Made by a program: the position numbers and the translations under genes. From contig JASXTE010000013.1 of assembly GCA_030280995.1 (NCBI GenBank), forward strand, positions 16,450,001 through 16,514,000: 64,000 bases of DNA. Direction: 5' to 3'. Position 1 is the first letter of the stretch, and every line of letters begins with the position of its first letter. The notes under the pieces are model-generated. The model saw only the letters and a list, made by a program, of their open reading frames with translations, was not told where the DNA came from and ran no database searches. This stretch comes from Hemileia vastatrix. Lineage: Eukaryota; Basidiomycota; Pucciniomycetes; Pucciniales; Zaghouaniaceae. Shown here in pieces: positions 21,264-33,782 of this stretch.

Positions 21264-22257
21264 ATGCCTGAACACACTGATCATACCCCTGCTCCTCCTC
21301 ACCCTCAATATGAAGAGAGACTTCCCACTTGGCGATTCAAAACTCAAGGAACGGCCTGTGTGGACATGGATTTTTTTTGCGTAGAGAGTACTGCATCTCG
21401 AGGTCCTCACAAGAAGTGCGAGTTTTGTTGATGGAATCAAGTGGCATGTAATTCACTGGCTCTCAAAAATAAATTCAAGCCCTTTACTGCTACCAAATTT
21501 TGGTCAATTTCCGACACAAGGCCATTGTTGAAGATATCTGGGAAGTGCCAACTACTAGTGATTCAGCCATGGATGAATTAGAGGGATTGAGTCAGGAGGA
21601 GAGATTGGAGATATCCAGTTGGGCTACGGATGTAGCTTCAGGGAAGCAAAGGAAGGTGGATGAAGAAGTAGACAAGGGTGTTTTAAATGCTTCAGTAAAA
21701 TTAGGGAATGAAGCCACCACATCAAAAAAGCAAGACCTTATCATTGAAGATGATAATGAAGATGAAGTAGAGGTGGTAGAGAAAAAACCTTTATTTCTTG
21801 AAGTTTACCCTGAGTTTGGAGTAAGTGATTTAATTTAATTTATATTACTTAAACTTTAACTGAATTTTTGTTTTAGAGTGTGGATACCATGGAAGAGGTA
21901 CATGTAGCGTTGACTAGTGTGCCAGTCCCTGAGGTTCCCACTGAGTTTGAATGGCCTATTGAGAGTGGTCTGTCAAACACTGAGGACACCAACTTAGCAG
22001 TCAAAGTATTGGATCAATTATGGTCCAAGAAACCCCATCAAACCCATTGAAGATCATTTGTCAAGGATTTATGTAAAGAGCCTGGGAAAACTGTGGATTT
22101 GGCTTTGTATGATATAGCTGAGGAATTTTTGGATATTGGGGAGTTGGTTTTTTCAAAAGGTGATGAGGTATTTGAAAAGAGTCTGAAGTGAATTCGGCAA
22201 GTGATGGAAAAGATGAAGGATTTGATTCAAAGTAAAATAGAAGAAAAAATAGTTTAG
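21264..22257 (+). pseudogene. Gypsy A antisense gene, Zn2Cys6-like accessory protein
   Basis: Reads against gag-pol. Exon 1 is 21264-21820, intron 21821-21876 (GTAAGT...TTTTAG), exon 2 21877-22257; about 312 codons. Cysteines are C32, C39, C52, C55 and C62; the first cysteine of the cluster (29 in C) is Gly here. An acidic Glu/Asp-rich middle leads into LFLEVYPEF at the splice site. Exon 2 has LDQLWSKKP and a helical end with DIAEEFLDIGELVFSKG. Element C has the same protein at 38268-39234 with identical cysteine numbering and intron site. Breaks: TGA at codon 56, a frame change near 21505, two further TGA in exon 2. A nuclear DNA-binding role is inferred from the cysteine spacing only. Confidence 0.75.
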
Positions 22258-22944
22258 GAAAAGAAAAAAAATTAAAGTAGAAAAGAGAAATTTTATTTTT
22301 TGTATATAGTTTTATCTTGGATATTATTTTTTTTGTTTCATTTATTATGAAAAGAGAAGAAAAGAAAGAAGGAAAAAAAGTTGTATTTAAGAAAGAAGTT
22401 TTTGAAAAAAGAAATTTGATTTGAGGTTAGTTGTTTGAGAAAGCTGTCTGGATTGTTTGAGTGTTTTGATAGCTTGAATTCTTTTTTTCTTTTAGGAAAC
22501 AGAAATTAAATGAAAATGGAAAACAATTTAAAAGAAAAATAAAAAAGATTTTAGAGGAAGAATATAATAATTATAATATGAAGAAATAATTTTTAGAAGG
22601 AAGAATAAATTTATTTTAATATGTGTTATAATTAGTTTGTAATTTTTTTTTATTATATATTTTTTTTTTTTTTATTTTATTTTTATTTTAATTATTTTAA
22701 TTTTAATTTTAATTTTATTTTATTGTATTTTTATTTTTATTTAAAGTTTTAAATTTAGTTAAAAGAAATATACAGAAAAAAATTAAAAAAATAGATAAAT
22801 GAGATTAAGATTTAAATGATTATGAATTTTTAAGTTTTAAATTTAAAAGAAATGTTAAGGATTTATGATTTTGAGTTTTAGTAAAAGAAAATAAGAAGGA
22901 GAAGAAAAAAGAACAGAGAAAGAAAGAGAGAAACAAAGAAAGAA
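22258..22944. other. Purine/pyrimidine-skewed spacer between convergent genes of A
   Basis: Strongly A/G- and T-rich on the plus strand (pyrimidine-rich in the sense of element A) with no coding frame. It separates the ends of the antisense gene and pol. Element C has a similar C/T-rich spacer at 37415-38267. Confidence 0.7.
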
Positions 22945-25900
22945 TTTCAAGGTTTAGTCTTTGAAGGATATTTTAAATGAAAAGATTTGATAAGTTCAGG
23001 AGCATTAGAAACGTTAATGGCTGGTTCCCAGGATATTTTATTAGTTGCATTGAGATAGCCTTCCCATTGCACAAGATATTGAATTTTCCCTTTGCGCCTT
23101 CTTGAATCAAGAATCTGGATTACTTCCCACTCTAGATGATCTTCTACTTCAACCAGTTCCGGAGGAGGATGGTTCTTTCCTGGGTATATTTCTCAAGCCA
23201 GCTCCAAGAGAGATACATGAAAAACAGGATGAATTGATTTCCACTTTGAAGGTAGTTTTAGTCAAAATGAATTTTTAGAAATTTCAGCATCAATTTTAAA
23301 TGCACCCAAGCATTTCTCAGATAGCTTCCTAGATGGTCCAGTTGTTTGAATATTTTTTGCATTGAGCCATACCTTGTTGCCTGGTTTAAATGGTGGAGCT
23401 GATTTTTGATGTTTATTGGCCTGTTCCTTATACCTTTGATTTTCCACTTCCAGGTTAGATTGAAGTTTGTCTTGAAGTTGTGAAATTTCTCTAAGATAAT
23501 TTAAAGAAGGATGGTTTATTCCTACATGAATCAGATTGAATTGAGGATGTCTTAAATAGATAGTTTTGAAGGGAGATTGTTTTGTCAAAGAATGTGCTGA
23601 GTTTTTATAAGCAAATTTGGCCAATGGTAACCATATGGTCAAATTGTCTTGCTGATAATTAACATACATTCAAGGATATTGTTTAAGGATCTGATTGAAT
23701 CTTTTGGTTTTCCAATCAGTTTCAGGATGATAAGCAGTATAAAGATTCCTCATGATATTTAATTGTCAACATAATTGAGTCCAGAAAGTAGAAATAAACA
23801 AAGAACCTCTATCTGAAATATTATCATTGGGCAATCCGTGTTTAGAGAATACGTGTTCTAGAAATAATTTTGCTAAATACTCTGCTGTTGCAGTAGTAAC
23901 AGTTTTAATAAAAATAGACATTTTTGAAAATCTATCAACTACAACTAGTACACTATCAAGATTATCTGATCAAGTTAATTGAGAAATAAAATCTATTGAA
24001 ATTTATTCCTAAGGTTTAGAGGGAGCTGGAAGTGGTTGAAGCAACCTATATTTCCTGTGAGTAGGTACCTTGTTCCTATTATATTCATTACAGGCTTTAA
24101 TATAGGCCTTGATTTCCCTAGTCATTCCTGGCCAGAAGAGATCCCTTGCTATTAACTGGTAGTTTTTATCATCCCCAAAATGACCAGCTAAAAGCAAATC
24201 ATGTCTGCTATTGAAAATACATAATTTTATATCCTTATCATTGGGTCTGACTACTGTAACGTTGAAGACTAATAGACCTGATTAAATACCAAATCTTTTA
24301 GCCCCTTGCTTCAAGAATATTTTGTCTTTTGCCCCCACACAATAATCATCTTTTGATTTAGCTTCTTGAATGTTTGATAGTGGATTTTAAATTGTTTGAG
24401 TTGTCATTTTATTGAGTTGATGAGTCATTAACATTGATTTGTTGAAAATTGATTTGAAATTTGCTGGGTTCTTGTTAGCAAATGACTCCCCCCGCTCGGG
24501 GAAAACCTTGTCCCAACATGACAATATTTCTGGAACTAGGCAATTTTTTCCAGGGCAATAGGTAATAGTGAAATAAAATTCAGATAAGAACTCAGCCCAT
24601 CTGGCTTAACATTGCCTCAAGACTTTGGAAGACATAAATTATTATAAAGCATTATGATCCATTAAAATCTGAAAATGAATATTAAGGCTGAGAAGAAAAT
24701 AACACCATTTTTTAAGACAATGAGTAATAGCAAGTAACTATTTATCATGAATTTCATAATTTAACTCTGCTGCGATCAATTTTCATGATTCAAACACAAC
24801 AGGATTAAACAATTTTGTTTCAGGATTTAATTGGGATATAAACCCTGAAATAGCATAATCACTAGCATCTGTCTCAACAATTGTCAAATCAGAGGGATTG
24901 AAATATTGAAGAATTGGTTCTGTGGTGAATGCAGACTTCAATGCTTCAAATTCCTTTTGTTCTGTATTGTTGAAAACAAAGGGAATATCTTTTCTAAGAA
25001 GAGAGGTGAGATTTGTAATAGTTTTAGGGTAATCTTTAATAAAACTTCTATATAAATTTGCAAAAACTGAAAACCCTTGTAATGATTTAAAAGATTTTGT
25101 CTCTGGCTATTCCAATACTTTTTCAACTTTTCTATCATCCATGACAAGGCCATCAGTGGATGATGTAAAACCTTAAAAGTCAATGGACTTTAGGTTGAAT
25201 TTGCACTTAGTGTGCTTGGCATAGAGACCATGCTCTCAAAGACAATTGTAAACCTGTTGGACATGTTCAATATTTTCATCAAGGGTCTTTGAAAACATTA
25301 AAATATCATCTAAATAGATGACATCATGAAATATATCATTGACAAAAGTTTGAAAAGTTGAGGGTTCCTTACATAATCCAAAAGTCATAACTTAATATTC
25401 AAAACTACCAAACATAGTGCACATTGCTGTTAAAATTTCATGGCCTTCAGCAATAAATATAAGGTTTTGAGTGCCTCATAAATCAATTTTTGAGAAGAAA
25501 TTAGCATGACTAAACAAAGTAAGAAGTAAAGACATAGGAGGAACTGGATATGCATTCTTAGTCACTGCGTTGAGTTTTCTATAATCAACGCACAACCTAA
25601 GACTTCCATCCTTTTTCTTTATGAAAAGAACTGGAGAGCCAGTTGGCAATTTACTGGCTCAAATGAAAACTTTTGCCACATTCTCTGAAATGTAGTCTCA
25701 AAAAGTTTGAGATTCATCCTTTGATAGGGAGTAGACAGGACCTTCCAAAGGTACTGGACCTACTAGCTCTATTTTATGAGTTCAGGGTCAATAGATGGTT
25801 ACTTTTTGGCCTTACTGACTGAAAATACATTGAGGAAGTCATGATAAACTTCCAGTATAGTTGATTTAATGGCTTTAATATTGATTTGGTTGTCCTCTTT

Positions 25901-26721
25901 ATTTTCAAAGGAGTCTGTTGAGGGTAGACCTGAATTTAGAGAGCAAGAATCACGTACCTCAAGGCTGTTGAAAACCTCTTTGAGTGAAGTAACCGAGCTA
26001 GAAAGGTTAGAAAAATGCTCATTTAGAGAAAAATTAGATGGTTGCAAATCATCTGGCAGAGAGATGTCCTCTAGCAGGACTTGGGAAGACGGGTTGTTTA
26101 ACTCCCTATTGACCTGCATTGAAGAATCAGAAATATACTTAGAACAAGTGGTGATCAATCCCTCTGACCAATCAATTTCAGGATTCCAATGCATTAAAAA
26201 GTCATGACCAAGAATGGTATCATCAGAAGTATACTTAGAACAAGTGGTGATCAATCCCTCTGACCAATCAATGTCAGGATTCCAATGCATTAAAAAGTCA
26301 TTGCCAAGAATAGTATTGTCCATCCTCAGGGCATCCAAGACTGTTTATTCCCACTCAAAGGAGGGAAAATTCATAAAGTTGAAACCCTATAAAACTTTAT
26401 TACTAACCCAACACTTGGGTTCCTCTGATTTGACAAAAAAATTGGAAATATATTGATATCTACAAAGGTCAGTTTATGTTTTTTGGCAAAAGATAAACTG
26501 ATAAATGAAATTGAAGCTCCAGAGTCAATGAGACAACTCAAAGATGTAACCTCCTTAAAAATAATAAATCTCAAACAGTTAATAGCAACTCCAGTCCTTA
26601 AGACATGGAGGTTCTGTGCACTGGGAGAAATAAAGTAGTTTAATTTGCACACAAGTAAACTATCCTCTAGTTTTTTTACTTGTTTGAAGAATATATATAT
26701 ATATGCAGCTCTAAAAAACAA
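22945..26721 (-). pseudogene. Gypsy A pol: protease, RT, RNase H, integrase, chromodomain
   Basis: Protease with CLIDSGASISFISLSFA near 26540. RT 25790-25250, retaining the KIDL Asp of motif A. RNase H to about 24600. HHCC finger and integrase 24200-23300 (WPGMTREIKAYIKACNEYNRNK). Chromodomain 23165-22945 with LEWEVIQILDSRRRKGKIQYL and QWEGYL, identifying a chromovirus whose integrase reads histone marks. Many TAA and TAG codons and several frame changes. A 96-base in-frame tandem duplication lies after the protease (26135-26326), absent from C. Confidence 0.88.
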
Positions 26722-26949
26722 GCTCCATTGATCTCTTATATGTAGACTATTCTATGATCACTGAGAAACTACACAAGGTACATGAGGCACTGAGCATCCA
26801 AAAAGGGTTAGGTTGGTCAAGAAAGGTAAAGTGGGGCAGAGTCGTGTGGAATGGTAGATGTTCTACTAACAGGGAGGTGTGGAGTCAATTATGGGCTATG
26901 AGGATGGTTTTTGAATCTGGAAATTTTAACTTCCCTTTCCTGAAATTTT

Positions 26950-28095
26950 GCACAATCTTCTAACTTTTGTTTACCCCCACAATACATACATAACCCATTA
27001 TCTGCCCATATTTTCCTTTCAGCTTCTTTAATTCTCCTTTTGGATCCAATACCTTACTAATATTGATGGGACTCAAGCTTTTAGTTTTATACTTATCCTT
27101 TTCCTTGTTACTGGGTTTGGATTGGGTCAATTGGGCTGGTCCTGAGTGATTGTTTGAAGGAGGCCCAGATTTGAAATTGAAACCATGAGATTTTTTTGCG
27201 TGATGCCTTTGTTGAAGTTGTCCTTGATGCACACCATCAAGTTTGAGTATCCTATCCATTAAGCCTGTCAAACTTGCTATTTTAAGCCCATGAAGATTCA
27301 ATTGATCCAGAATCCTCAAAGGAAGCCCCTTTTTGAAATGATATTTAAGAGAATCATCATTCCAGCTAACTTAATTTTGCAAAGCCCTGAAATTTAAGAT
27401 ATACTCAGAAGCTTTATCATTATTGTTCATGCAAAGGAAATCAAGTTTGATCTCTGCATTGTCAGTTTCATCAGGGTCACCAAACAACTTAAAAATTTGG
27501 TCTTCAAACTTTTCCCAATTATTAATAAGAAAATGAGGTTTGTTCAAGGAAATCATGAGAAGATAAGGTTTGAACCACTGTGACACCTTTCCCAATAAAT
27601 AAAAAGAGGCATAAATGACCTTATAACAACATGTACTGAAAGTTTGAGGGTCATTGTGGAAAAGTAGCTTGCATGTTTCAAGAAGGGACACAATCTTTCA
27701 GGATGTTCTTCATCAAATTTGTCTGGATATTTCATCAAAAGAGTTTTAAATTTATATACTTCATATGGGGCATGATTATTAATGGTTTTAACCAGGAGTT
27801 TCATAAATTCCTTCAATGAAGCAGTGGGGCCAAGATTTGAAGGTTGGCCTGAAGTTCCGGCAGCCAGGGCTGATGGTGCCTTGTGCATGGTATCCTCTCC
27901 TTCATCTTCTTCACTGGAGTCCTCAAAATCCTGGGGGATATCCTCTACAGATTGAATTAAATGTTTGCTCTCCCTTAAATCAAGAAGCTCAAGAGAGTGA
28001 GTGCAAGAAACAAGACATAATGAGGATGGCCTATCCCTAGCGTAAGCTCTAGTGGTAGCCCCCATGGGAGGAAGTGTGCATTGAACAGGTGCCAT
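26950..28095 (-). pseudogene. Gypsy A gag
   Basis: Starts at the ATG at 28095 (MAPVQCTLPP), the same start as C. Capsid-like region with LCPFLK, then after a frame change near 27690 TCKLLFHNDPQ and KLDFLCMNNNDKASEYILNFRALQ. TAA follows FRALQN, where C has TGA, so both may come from a CGA codon. Ends with a degraded zinc knuckle (YVCIVG for C's CMYCGG). Confidence 0.85.
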
Positions 28096-28162
28096 ATTTA
28101 GATTTAGCATCTGAAAGTGGTAGTAGTGCAAAGAATGAGAACTACAGAGAATTAAATTATAC

Positions 28163-28948
28163 TGTCACCAGAAAACCTATGCACAAAGTTGAGGGTGATT
28201 TCAAAGTAAGTGAGATAACAGGAAGAGGGAAATAAAAACTTTTAAGCACAGAGGATTACTTCAATGAAGTGATTTGAAGATAGATTTAGGTAAATAGAAA
28301 TGGTTTTAGATAATCTTCAAGGAATAATTAATTTATATGGAAAGGAAACTAACTATTGTGGTAAATCTCACAAAGGGTTGCAACTTAATAATCAAAGGGA
28401 AGATTTAGGTATTTAGGATTTAATGAAATTGATTATTAAGAAAGAAAAGGAAAAATATAACAATAGCCTAATAAGAGTTTGACTACTATCACAAATATAT
28501 TTTATAATTTAATTATAGCAAATGTTGAACCAAAGTGAACCCCTTTAAATATCATATACCTCCTTGCACTGACCCATTAATCACCCAGCCATCATATACC
28601 CACAGCCCCATTTAATCCACCAGACTTCCCATTAAAAATCTAACCTTATATCCCTTCTTCCCTGTTCCTACTTCACAGATCTCCTAATTTACCCTCAGAT
28701 CCACAATTACCCCTGTTAGAATATTGCCTCAATCTTAGCACTAGATTGCGCATACCTTTCTTATGCTTGAAAAGTATAAACATCTTTACTTTTAGTATAA
28801 TTTAAAGTTTGAATAGTGCGACTGATTCAAGAACACAATAGAATTTAATTGCCGCAAGGTTGCTTTTCATGCATCACTAGTGGAGCTAGAGCTTGAATAG
28901 TGAGTTAGTTGAGGTAATTTTACTTTGAGTGTCAAATAACATGTGACA
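28163..28948 (-). repeat. Gypsy A 5' LTR (uninterrupted)
   Basis: TGTCACCAG to CATGTGACA, 786 bases. It supplies the empty-site reference for the Harbinger insertion: GCCCCATTTAATCC with a single ATT. Confidence 0.92.
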
Positions 28949-28953
28949 CTTAG

Positions 28954-29470
28954 ATACTCAGAGACTTTTATTCTGCTCTCATTGTTTTTAACAGCTCTCT
29001 CAAATCCCCCAAGAACATGTCACCAACTTTCCACAATTTGGCTCTGGCCACACTCCCCTCAAAGATTACTTATTTAGATTCAAAATTCTAGACTCCCCTC
29101 TCTGCACCCATTTCAAAAGTAGATTAAGGGATACCCCTGAACATTTTCTTTTATCTATCTGGCTCAGTCATCTTCTAGGGCTCTACTCATTTTAACTGCT
29201 CTAAAAAAGAATTTCAAATTCCAAAAATCTGCTCTACTTTCTCCATCCCCCATTCCCACACAAGTTTCTGCTTTTATTGTAAAAATAAAAAGATTCCCTA
29301 ATAAAATTCCCCTAACCTCCTAGATTTCACATATTAGATCCCAATTTTTATTTCACATTTAAATATCTTATAAGATATACTAACCCAGTTATTATAATTT
29401 TACTAGATGCCTAATTTTTTATTCCCCTTTGTTTTGTGAGATTGTAAGAAAATTAAAAAAAAACAATAAG
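28954..29470 (+). pseudogene. LINE ORF2 C-terminus and 3' end
   Basis: Continuation of the LINE after Gypsy A. It reads GHTPLKDYLFRFKILDSPLC, then a pair of breaks, then TPEHFLLS: the post-RNase H zinc-like motif seen also at 8789. The element then runs into T/A-rich 3' DNA ending GTGAGATTGTAAG and an A run. Confidence 0.65.
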
Positions 29471-30546
29471 AGAATAAACAAGTTTAAGCTAAAACCCTTC
29501 CATTAAGTAAGTTCAATATAGTTTTTCCAAGAAACAAAACATAGATGAATTGAAGCTACTTGTACCACAGACAAATTTCCAATTTTACAAGTGTGAATTT
29601 CACTCTGATGTCCACACTTTTTTCAAGTAAAAATTTAAAAATCCACATCAAATGCACCATAAAGTTTAAAATGCCATCAATCTAGTAAAAATCTTTGAAA
29701 ATGTCACAAATCTGTTTCAGTTTGACTCCTATGCCATACAAATATATTTCTCTTCCTCTCCTCTATTAGTCTTACTGAACTTATCTCTTAAATCCTATTT
29801 AACTTACTTACACTTATAGCAGCTAGAAATAGATAGAAGGTGCTAGTGTGTCTTTTTTCTTAGTGCCAATAATAATTCTGAACCAATTTTGATGTAATTA
29901 GATATGGAACGTGTATTTCTGTTAAATTCCTCTTAAGACACAGAAGAAGCAATGAGATAAAGTCAAATCTTAAAAAAAATATCCAAAGAGGAAGCTATCA
30001 GTAGCTCCAAAAATATGTACAAGTTTTTAGCATTTGAGCTCTCAATTCCTTGCACAATGAGCATTGGTGACATTTAAGAGCCACTATACACAAATTTTCA
30101 AGTTTTAATTTCTTACAAGATTAAATATAATAAATTAGTTTATTCATCCCAAGATAATAGGATTTCTTCAAATTTGGTTTTTATGACTTTAACAGATTAA
30201 TACAATCATGAAATTGAAATCTAATTTTTTGCCTCAAATCTCTTATAAAATTCTTGAACATTTTAGCTCTTTACCCAAAAATTCTACTCTTCAAGTTTAA
30301 TCTCAAAGAGATCCTCAAAATCTATTTAAAAAGAATTTTAAAAAAAGTGAGGATTTAGTGGTGAAGATTAAAAAGATCAATGAAATGTCAATGAGCGGAA
30401 GTGGAATAAGCAGATGAAATTTTCAATTGAATGGTGCATTTTCTGTGGTGTTACCAGTTTTGAATGGAACAAAGTGAAAACATCATGAATTCAGTCTCAA
30501 ACCAGCATTCACTACAATATTTTTTTTTTGTCTTGGGGAGCAAAAA
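29471..30546. other. AT-rich, no gene seen
   Basis: No open frame of note and no repeat partner in the window. Probably old repeat DNA or unique spacer. Confidence 0.5.
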
Positions 30547-30673
30547 TGGTGCAAAAATTATGCAAAAGTTAAGTAAAAATTATTTTTGGCACTTAAAGTT
30601 CTTAGGTTGGTCTTAAGTGCAAAAAAAACACTTCATAACTTTTGCACAACTGTTGTGTAATATTTGCACCCCA
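30547..30673. mobile_element. Small foldback MITE-like element
   Basis: The outer arms TGGTGCAAAAATTA and (reversed) TGGGGTGCAAATATTA enclose inner arms TTTTGGCACTTAA and TTAAGTGCAAAA around a loop near 30606. The whole 127 bases can fold into one long hairpin. No clear target duplication. Confidence 0.5.
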
Positions 30674-31708
30674 TAGCAAAACAAACATGTGTTTTAGTGA
30701 TTATATCTTCATGGATGTGTCTGAAATGCCTATGCCAAATTTTAATTCTCATGTTCCACCTGACCTTGTTTCTCAATTAGTAGCAGAATCCTCTCCCTCC
30801 TCATCCCACATCCTCTGACCCCAACTCCTCTAAACTTGAGCTTCACAATAAATACTGTGACATACCAATTTTAACCCCCTCTACACCCCCAGAAGTTTCC
30901 AGCTTGCCTCAAGTTCCTTACACTTCATCTCCTCTCTCCCCACCTTAGTCCATTACCCCTCCCTGTTTTAACCCAGAGTCTATTCACAGGGATTGCTCAC
31001 CCATCTTTCTACATCCTGAAAAAAAACTGTGTATCCCACCACCAAGTAGAAAAAATACTATTCCCCCTCTATGCACAGCCCATCCTGCCCTATTGGATCC
31101 ATAGAAAAATCTAGAAGGGCTCATATAGAATTCCTTGCGGAAGTCTAAAGTTTAGTAAGGCACTAAAGATTATTAAAAGCAGAATTTTGTGAGATTATTA
31201 TTGATATTGGAAAATCCAATCTAATTTTAAAAAGGTTATATTCAAGAAAATGAGTATATAAAAGTGTTTAAAAGGGATAATTTTACAAGTCAAAATTAAA
31301 AAAAAAATAACAGATAGGAAGTAAAAATATAGGACTAAAAGTGCATGGAAATTTAATTCAGGAGTCTCAAGAAGGTTTAGGAATTTTTATGGAATTTTTA
31401 ACTATTTTTCTACCATTTTTAATAATTTTATGAAGTATTTTTAGTTATATTTGGTTTTTCATAATTTACTTAACTTTGATAATTTATTACTAGGTGATTA
31501 GGGCTGCACTGACTACAAAAATTAGAGGGGATTATAAAGGAGAAGTAGCTCTATCATCTTAAATTATTATAGATTTTTTATTAGTATTTTAAGGTTCTAA
31601 TTGAGTCTGGAAGTCCATACAAGCTCTATACAAACTCCAGTGATCTCCAGATGAGCTCCAGAATGCTCTGGTTAGGAAAAATAGGGTACATAACATACTA
31701 TGCATATA

Positions 31709-32520
31709 TGTCACGTGCCACGTGACACTCGAGGCAAAAGCAGCTCATTAAATCAATAATACAGAGGTCTAAATCCATACTCAAAGCGCAGAAAGAAATT
31801 CTACATAGCAACTGCGACTTTCCTTTGTGTACTCACTATTCAACCGCGCTAGTCTAAACTCTAAATCTAAATTAGTCAATCTCTCAATAGTGTGTCTCAG
31901 TCTTTTCCTCAATAAGCGAGGCACAGCGCAATAGTCAATATAATAGTCCACTAAAAGGTTTATTAAATGTCTGTGGATTATTAAAAGGGGTAGTGAGCAT
32001 GGACGGAATGGTTAGTGGAGGATTAAAGGGTTGACGGATGCTAGTGAGGAGGGTCCAGGTGTAATGGGTGTATTTTTTAATGGTCTGTGGTGTGCAGAAT
32101 AGTGGATGGGTATGAGGTCAATGCGAGGAGGAGTAAAGGATATAAAAGGGGTTGGGTTTTTGGTTCGACATTCTTTAGAATTAAATTATAAAACGTATAT
32201 ATAGTTAATAGTGGTAAAGCTTTAGGTTAAATCATTATTATTTTATCTTTATTTATTTTCTCAGTAATCATTTCTAAATCCTAAATCTTTGATTATTGAG
32301 TTTCTAACCCTTTGTGAGATCTTAAGAATTTTAATATTACCTTTAAATTATATTAGAATTCTTCTCGAACATATCTCAAAGCAGTAGCTCTTCCTTTGAG
32401 TCATCTTCGAATCACTTCCTCGAACATTTCCTCTGTGCATTGAAAAAGTTTCTAAACTCCTCCCTTCATCTCACTTCCCAGGAACACCCTCGACCTTGTG
32501 CGTAGGGTTGTCCAGTGACA
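31709..32520 (+). repeat. Gypsy C 5' LTR
   Basis: TGTCACGTGCC to CCAGTGACA. A TATA-like GATATAAAAGGG lies near 32140. Many of the differences from the 3' LTR are CG against TG or CA. Confidence 0.93.
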
Positions 32521-32595
32521 TTATAATTTAATTCTCTGTAGTTCTCATTCTTTGCACTACCATTTCCCTTTTCAGGTGTTTTCTAAATTCTTAAA

Positions 32596-33768
32596 ATGGC
32601 ACCTGTTCAATGCACTCCTCCTACAGGCGCTACTACTATAGCTTGCGCCAGAGGCAGGCCAACAGCCACACGGCCTGTTTCCCGCACTCACTCCTTGGAA
32701 CCTCTTGACCTTAGAGAATGGGGACATTCCGTCCAATCTGTAGAAGACATCCCTCAGGATTTTGATGATTCTAGCAAGGAAGAAGAAGGAGAGGATACAA
32801 TGCATGAGGCACCATCCACCCCTGCTACTCACCCTTCTGGTCAACCTTCGGAAACTGGACCATCTAATTTGCTGGAGGACTTCATGAGACTTTTCATGAA
32901 AACCCTCTCCAATTCAATGTCTTCGGAGGGATCTAAATTTAAAACTCCTTCCATGAAATCTCCTGATAAATTTGATGGAGAACATCCAGACAGATTGCGG
33001 CCGTTCTTACAAACCTGCAAGCTCCTGTTCCATAATGACTCTCGAAACTTCAATAACGACCAATCAAAGGTTGTTTACGCTTCTTCATTCCTAGCTAGAA
33101 AAGCAGAAAGATGGTTTGAACCTTATCTTCTCATGCTCTCTTCGACAGAAACCCACTTACTTATTAATAACTGGGAAAAGTTGGAGGACCAACTCTTCAC
33201 ATTGTTCGGTGACCCTAATGAAACTGACAACACAGAAATTGAACTTGATTTCCTTCACATGAGTGATAATGGTAAAGCCTCTGAATACATCTTGAACTTC
33301 AGAGCACTTCAAACTTGAGTAGGTTGGAATGATGCTGCCCTCAAGTATCATTTCAAAAAAGGACTTCCTTCAAGGATTCTGGATCAGTTAAATCTTCATG
33401 GTCAGAAGATGACTACTTTAACGGATTTAATGGATCAAACCCTCGAACTTGATGGCGTTAACCAAGGACGACTTCAACATCGATGATACGCCAACAAATC
33501 TCAAGGCCTAAATTTTAAATTGGGACCTTCTTCACACCCACGGAAAACTCAATCCAAACCCAATAAGGGAAAGGACAAACCTCGACATAAAAGCTCGATC
33601 CCAGGCAATATCAGCAAAGTACTGGATCCTAAAGGGGAACTTAAAGAAGCTGAGAGGAAGAGGCGAGCAGATAATGAATTATGTATGTATTGTGGGGGTA
33701 AGCACAAGCTGGAAGATTGTGTAAAATTGAAGGAAAGAGAAGGTACTAGTTCGAAGTCAAAAAACTAG
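32596..33768 (+). pseudogene. Gypsy C gag
   Basis: ATG at 32596 (MAPVQCTPPTG). Acidic N-terminal part, then a capsid-like region (LRPFLQTCKLLFHND, AERWFEPYLLML, LFGDPNETDNTEIELDFL), then zinc knuckle CMYCGGKHKLEDC (CX2CX4-5HX4C type) near 33690. Interrupted by TGA at 33316 and 33484. The first sits where A has TAA, suggesting a CGA ancestor lost independently at a CpG. Confidence 0.9.
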
Positions 33769-33782
33769 TAGATAGTTTACTT

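Larger units (their letters stand above)
18141..28948 (-). mobile_element. Gypsy element A (chromovirus) with nested Harbinger
   Basis: Bounded by the duplication CTTAG (18136-18140 and 28949-28953). LTRs of 786 bases begin TGTCAC and end TGACA. Gag, protease, reverse transcriptase, RNase H, integrase and chromodomain lie on the minus strand. A spliced antisense gene lies next to the 3' LTR on the plus strand. About 8.6 kb without the nested transposon. Same family as element C, but older: many CpG sites have become TG/CA and the pol frame is full of stops. Confidence 0.93.
9235..29470 (+). mobile_element. Decayed LINE (Tad-like), split by Copia and Gypsy A
   Basis: The segments 9235-9427, 14834-18140 and 28954-29470 join into one non-LTR retrotransposon on the plus strand. 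In order they hold endonuclease, reverse transcriptase, RNase H and the C-terminal CX2C..H..C motif, and end in GTGAGATTGTAAG plus A-rich DNA. The joins are given by the target duplications of the two insertions (TACTC, CTTAG). No ORF1 is seen, so the copy is probably 5'-truncated. Frame breaks and stops are dense, marking it as old. Confidence 0.75.

Noticed and set aside
21500..21838. Open frame of 112 codons from 21500 taken as a separate gene
   Set aside because: It starts at TTG, not ATG, and is the middle of exon 1 of the antisense gene after a frame change; comparison with C shows this.
25869..26456. Plus-strand open frames of 112 and 80 codons
   Set aside because: They are opposite the protease-RT linker of Gypsy A, including its 96-base duplication; shadows of the real frame.
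28095..28131. Upstream ATG at 28131 as the gag start of Gypsy A
   Set aside because: Element C has no matching upstream codons; both copies share MAPVQC, so 28095 is preferred.
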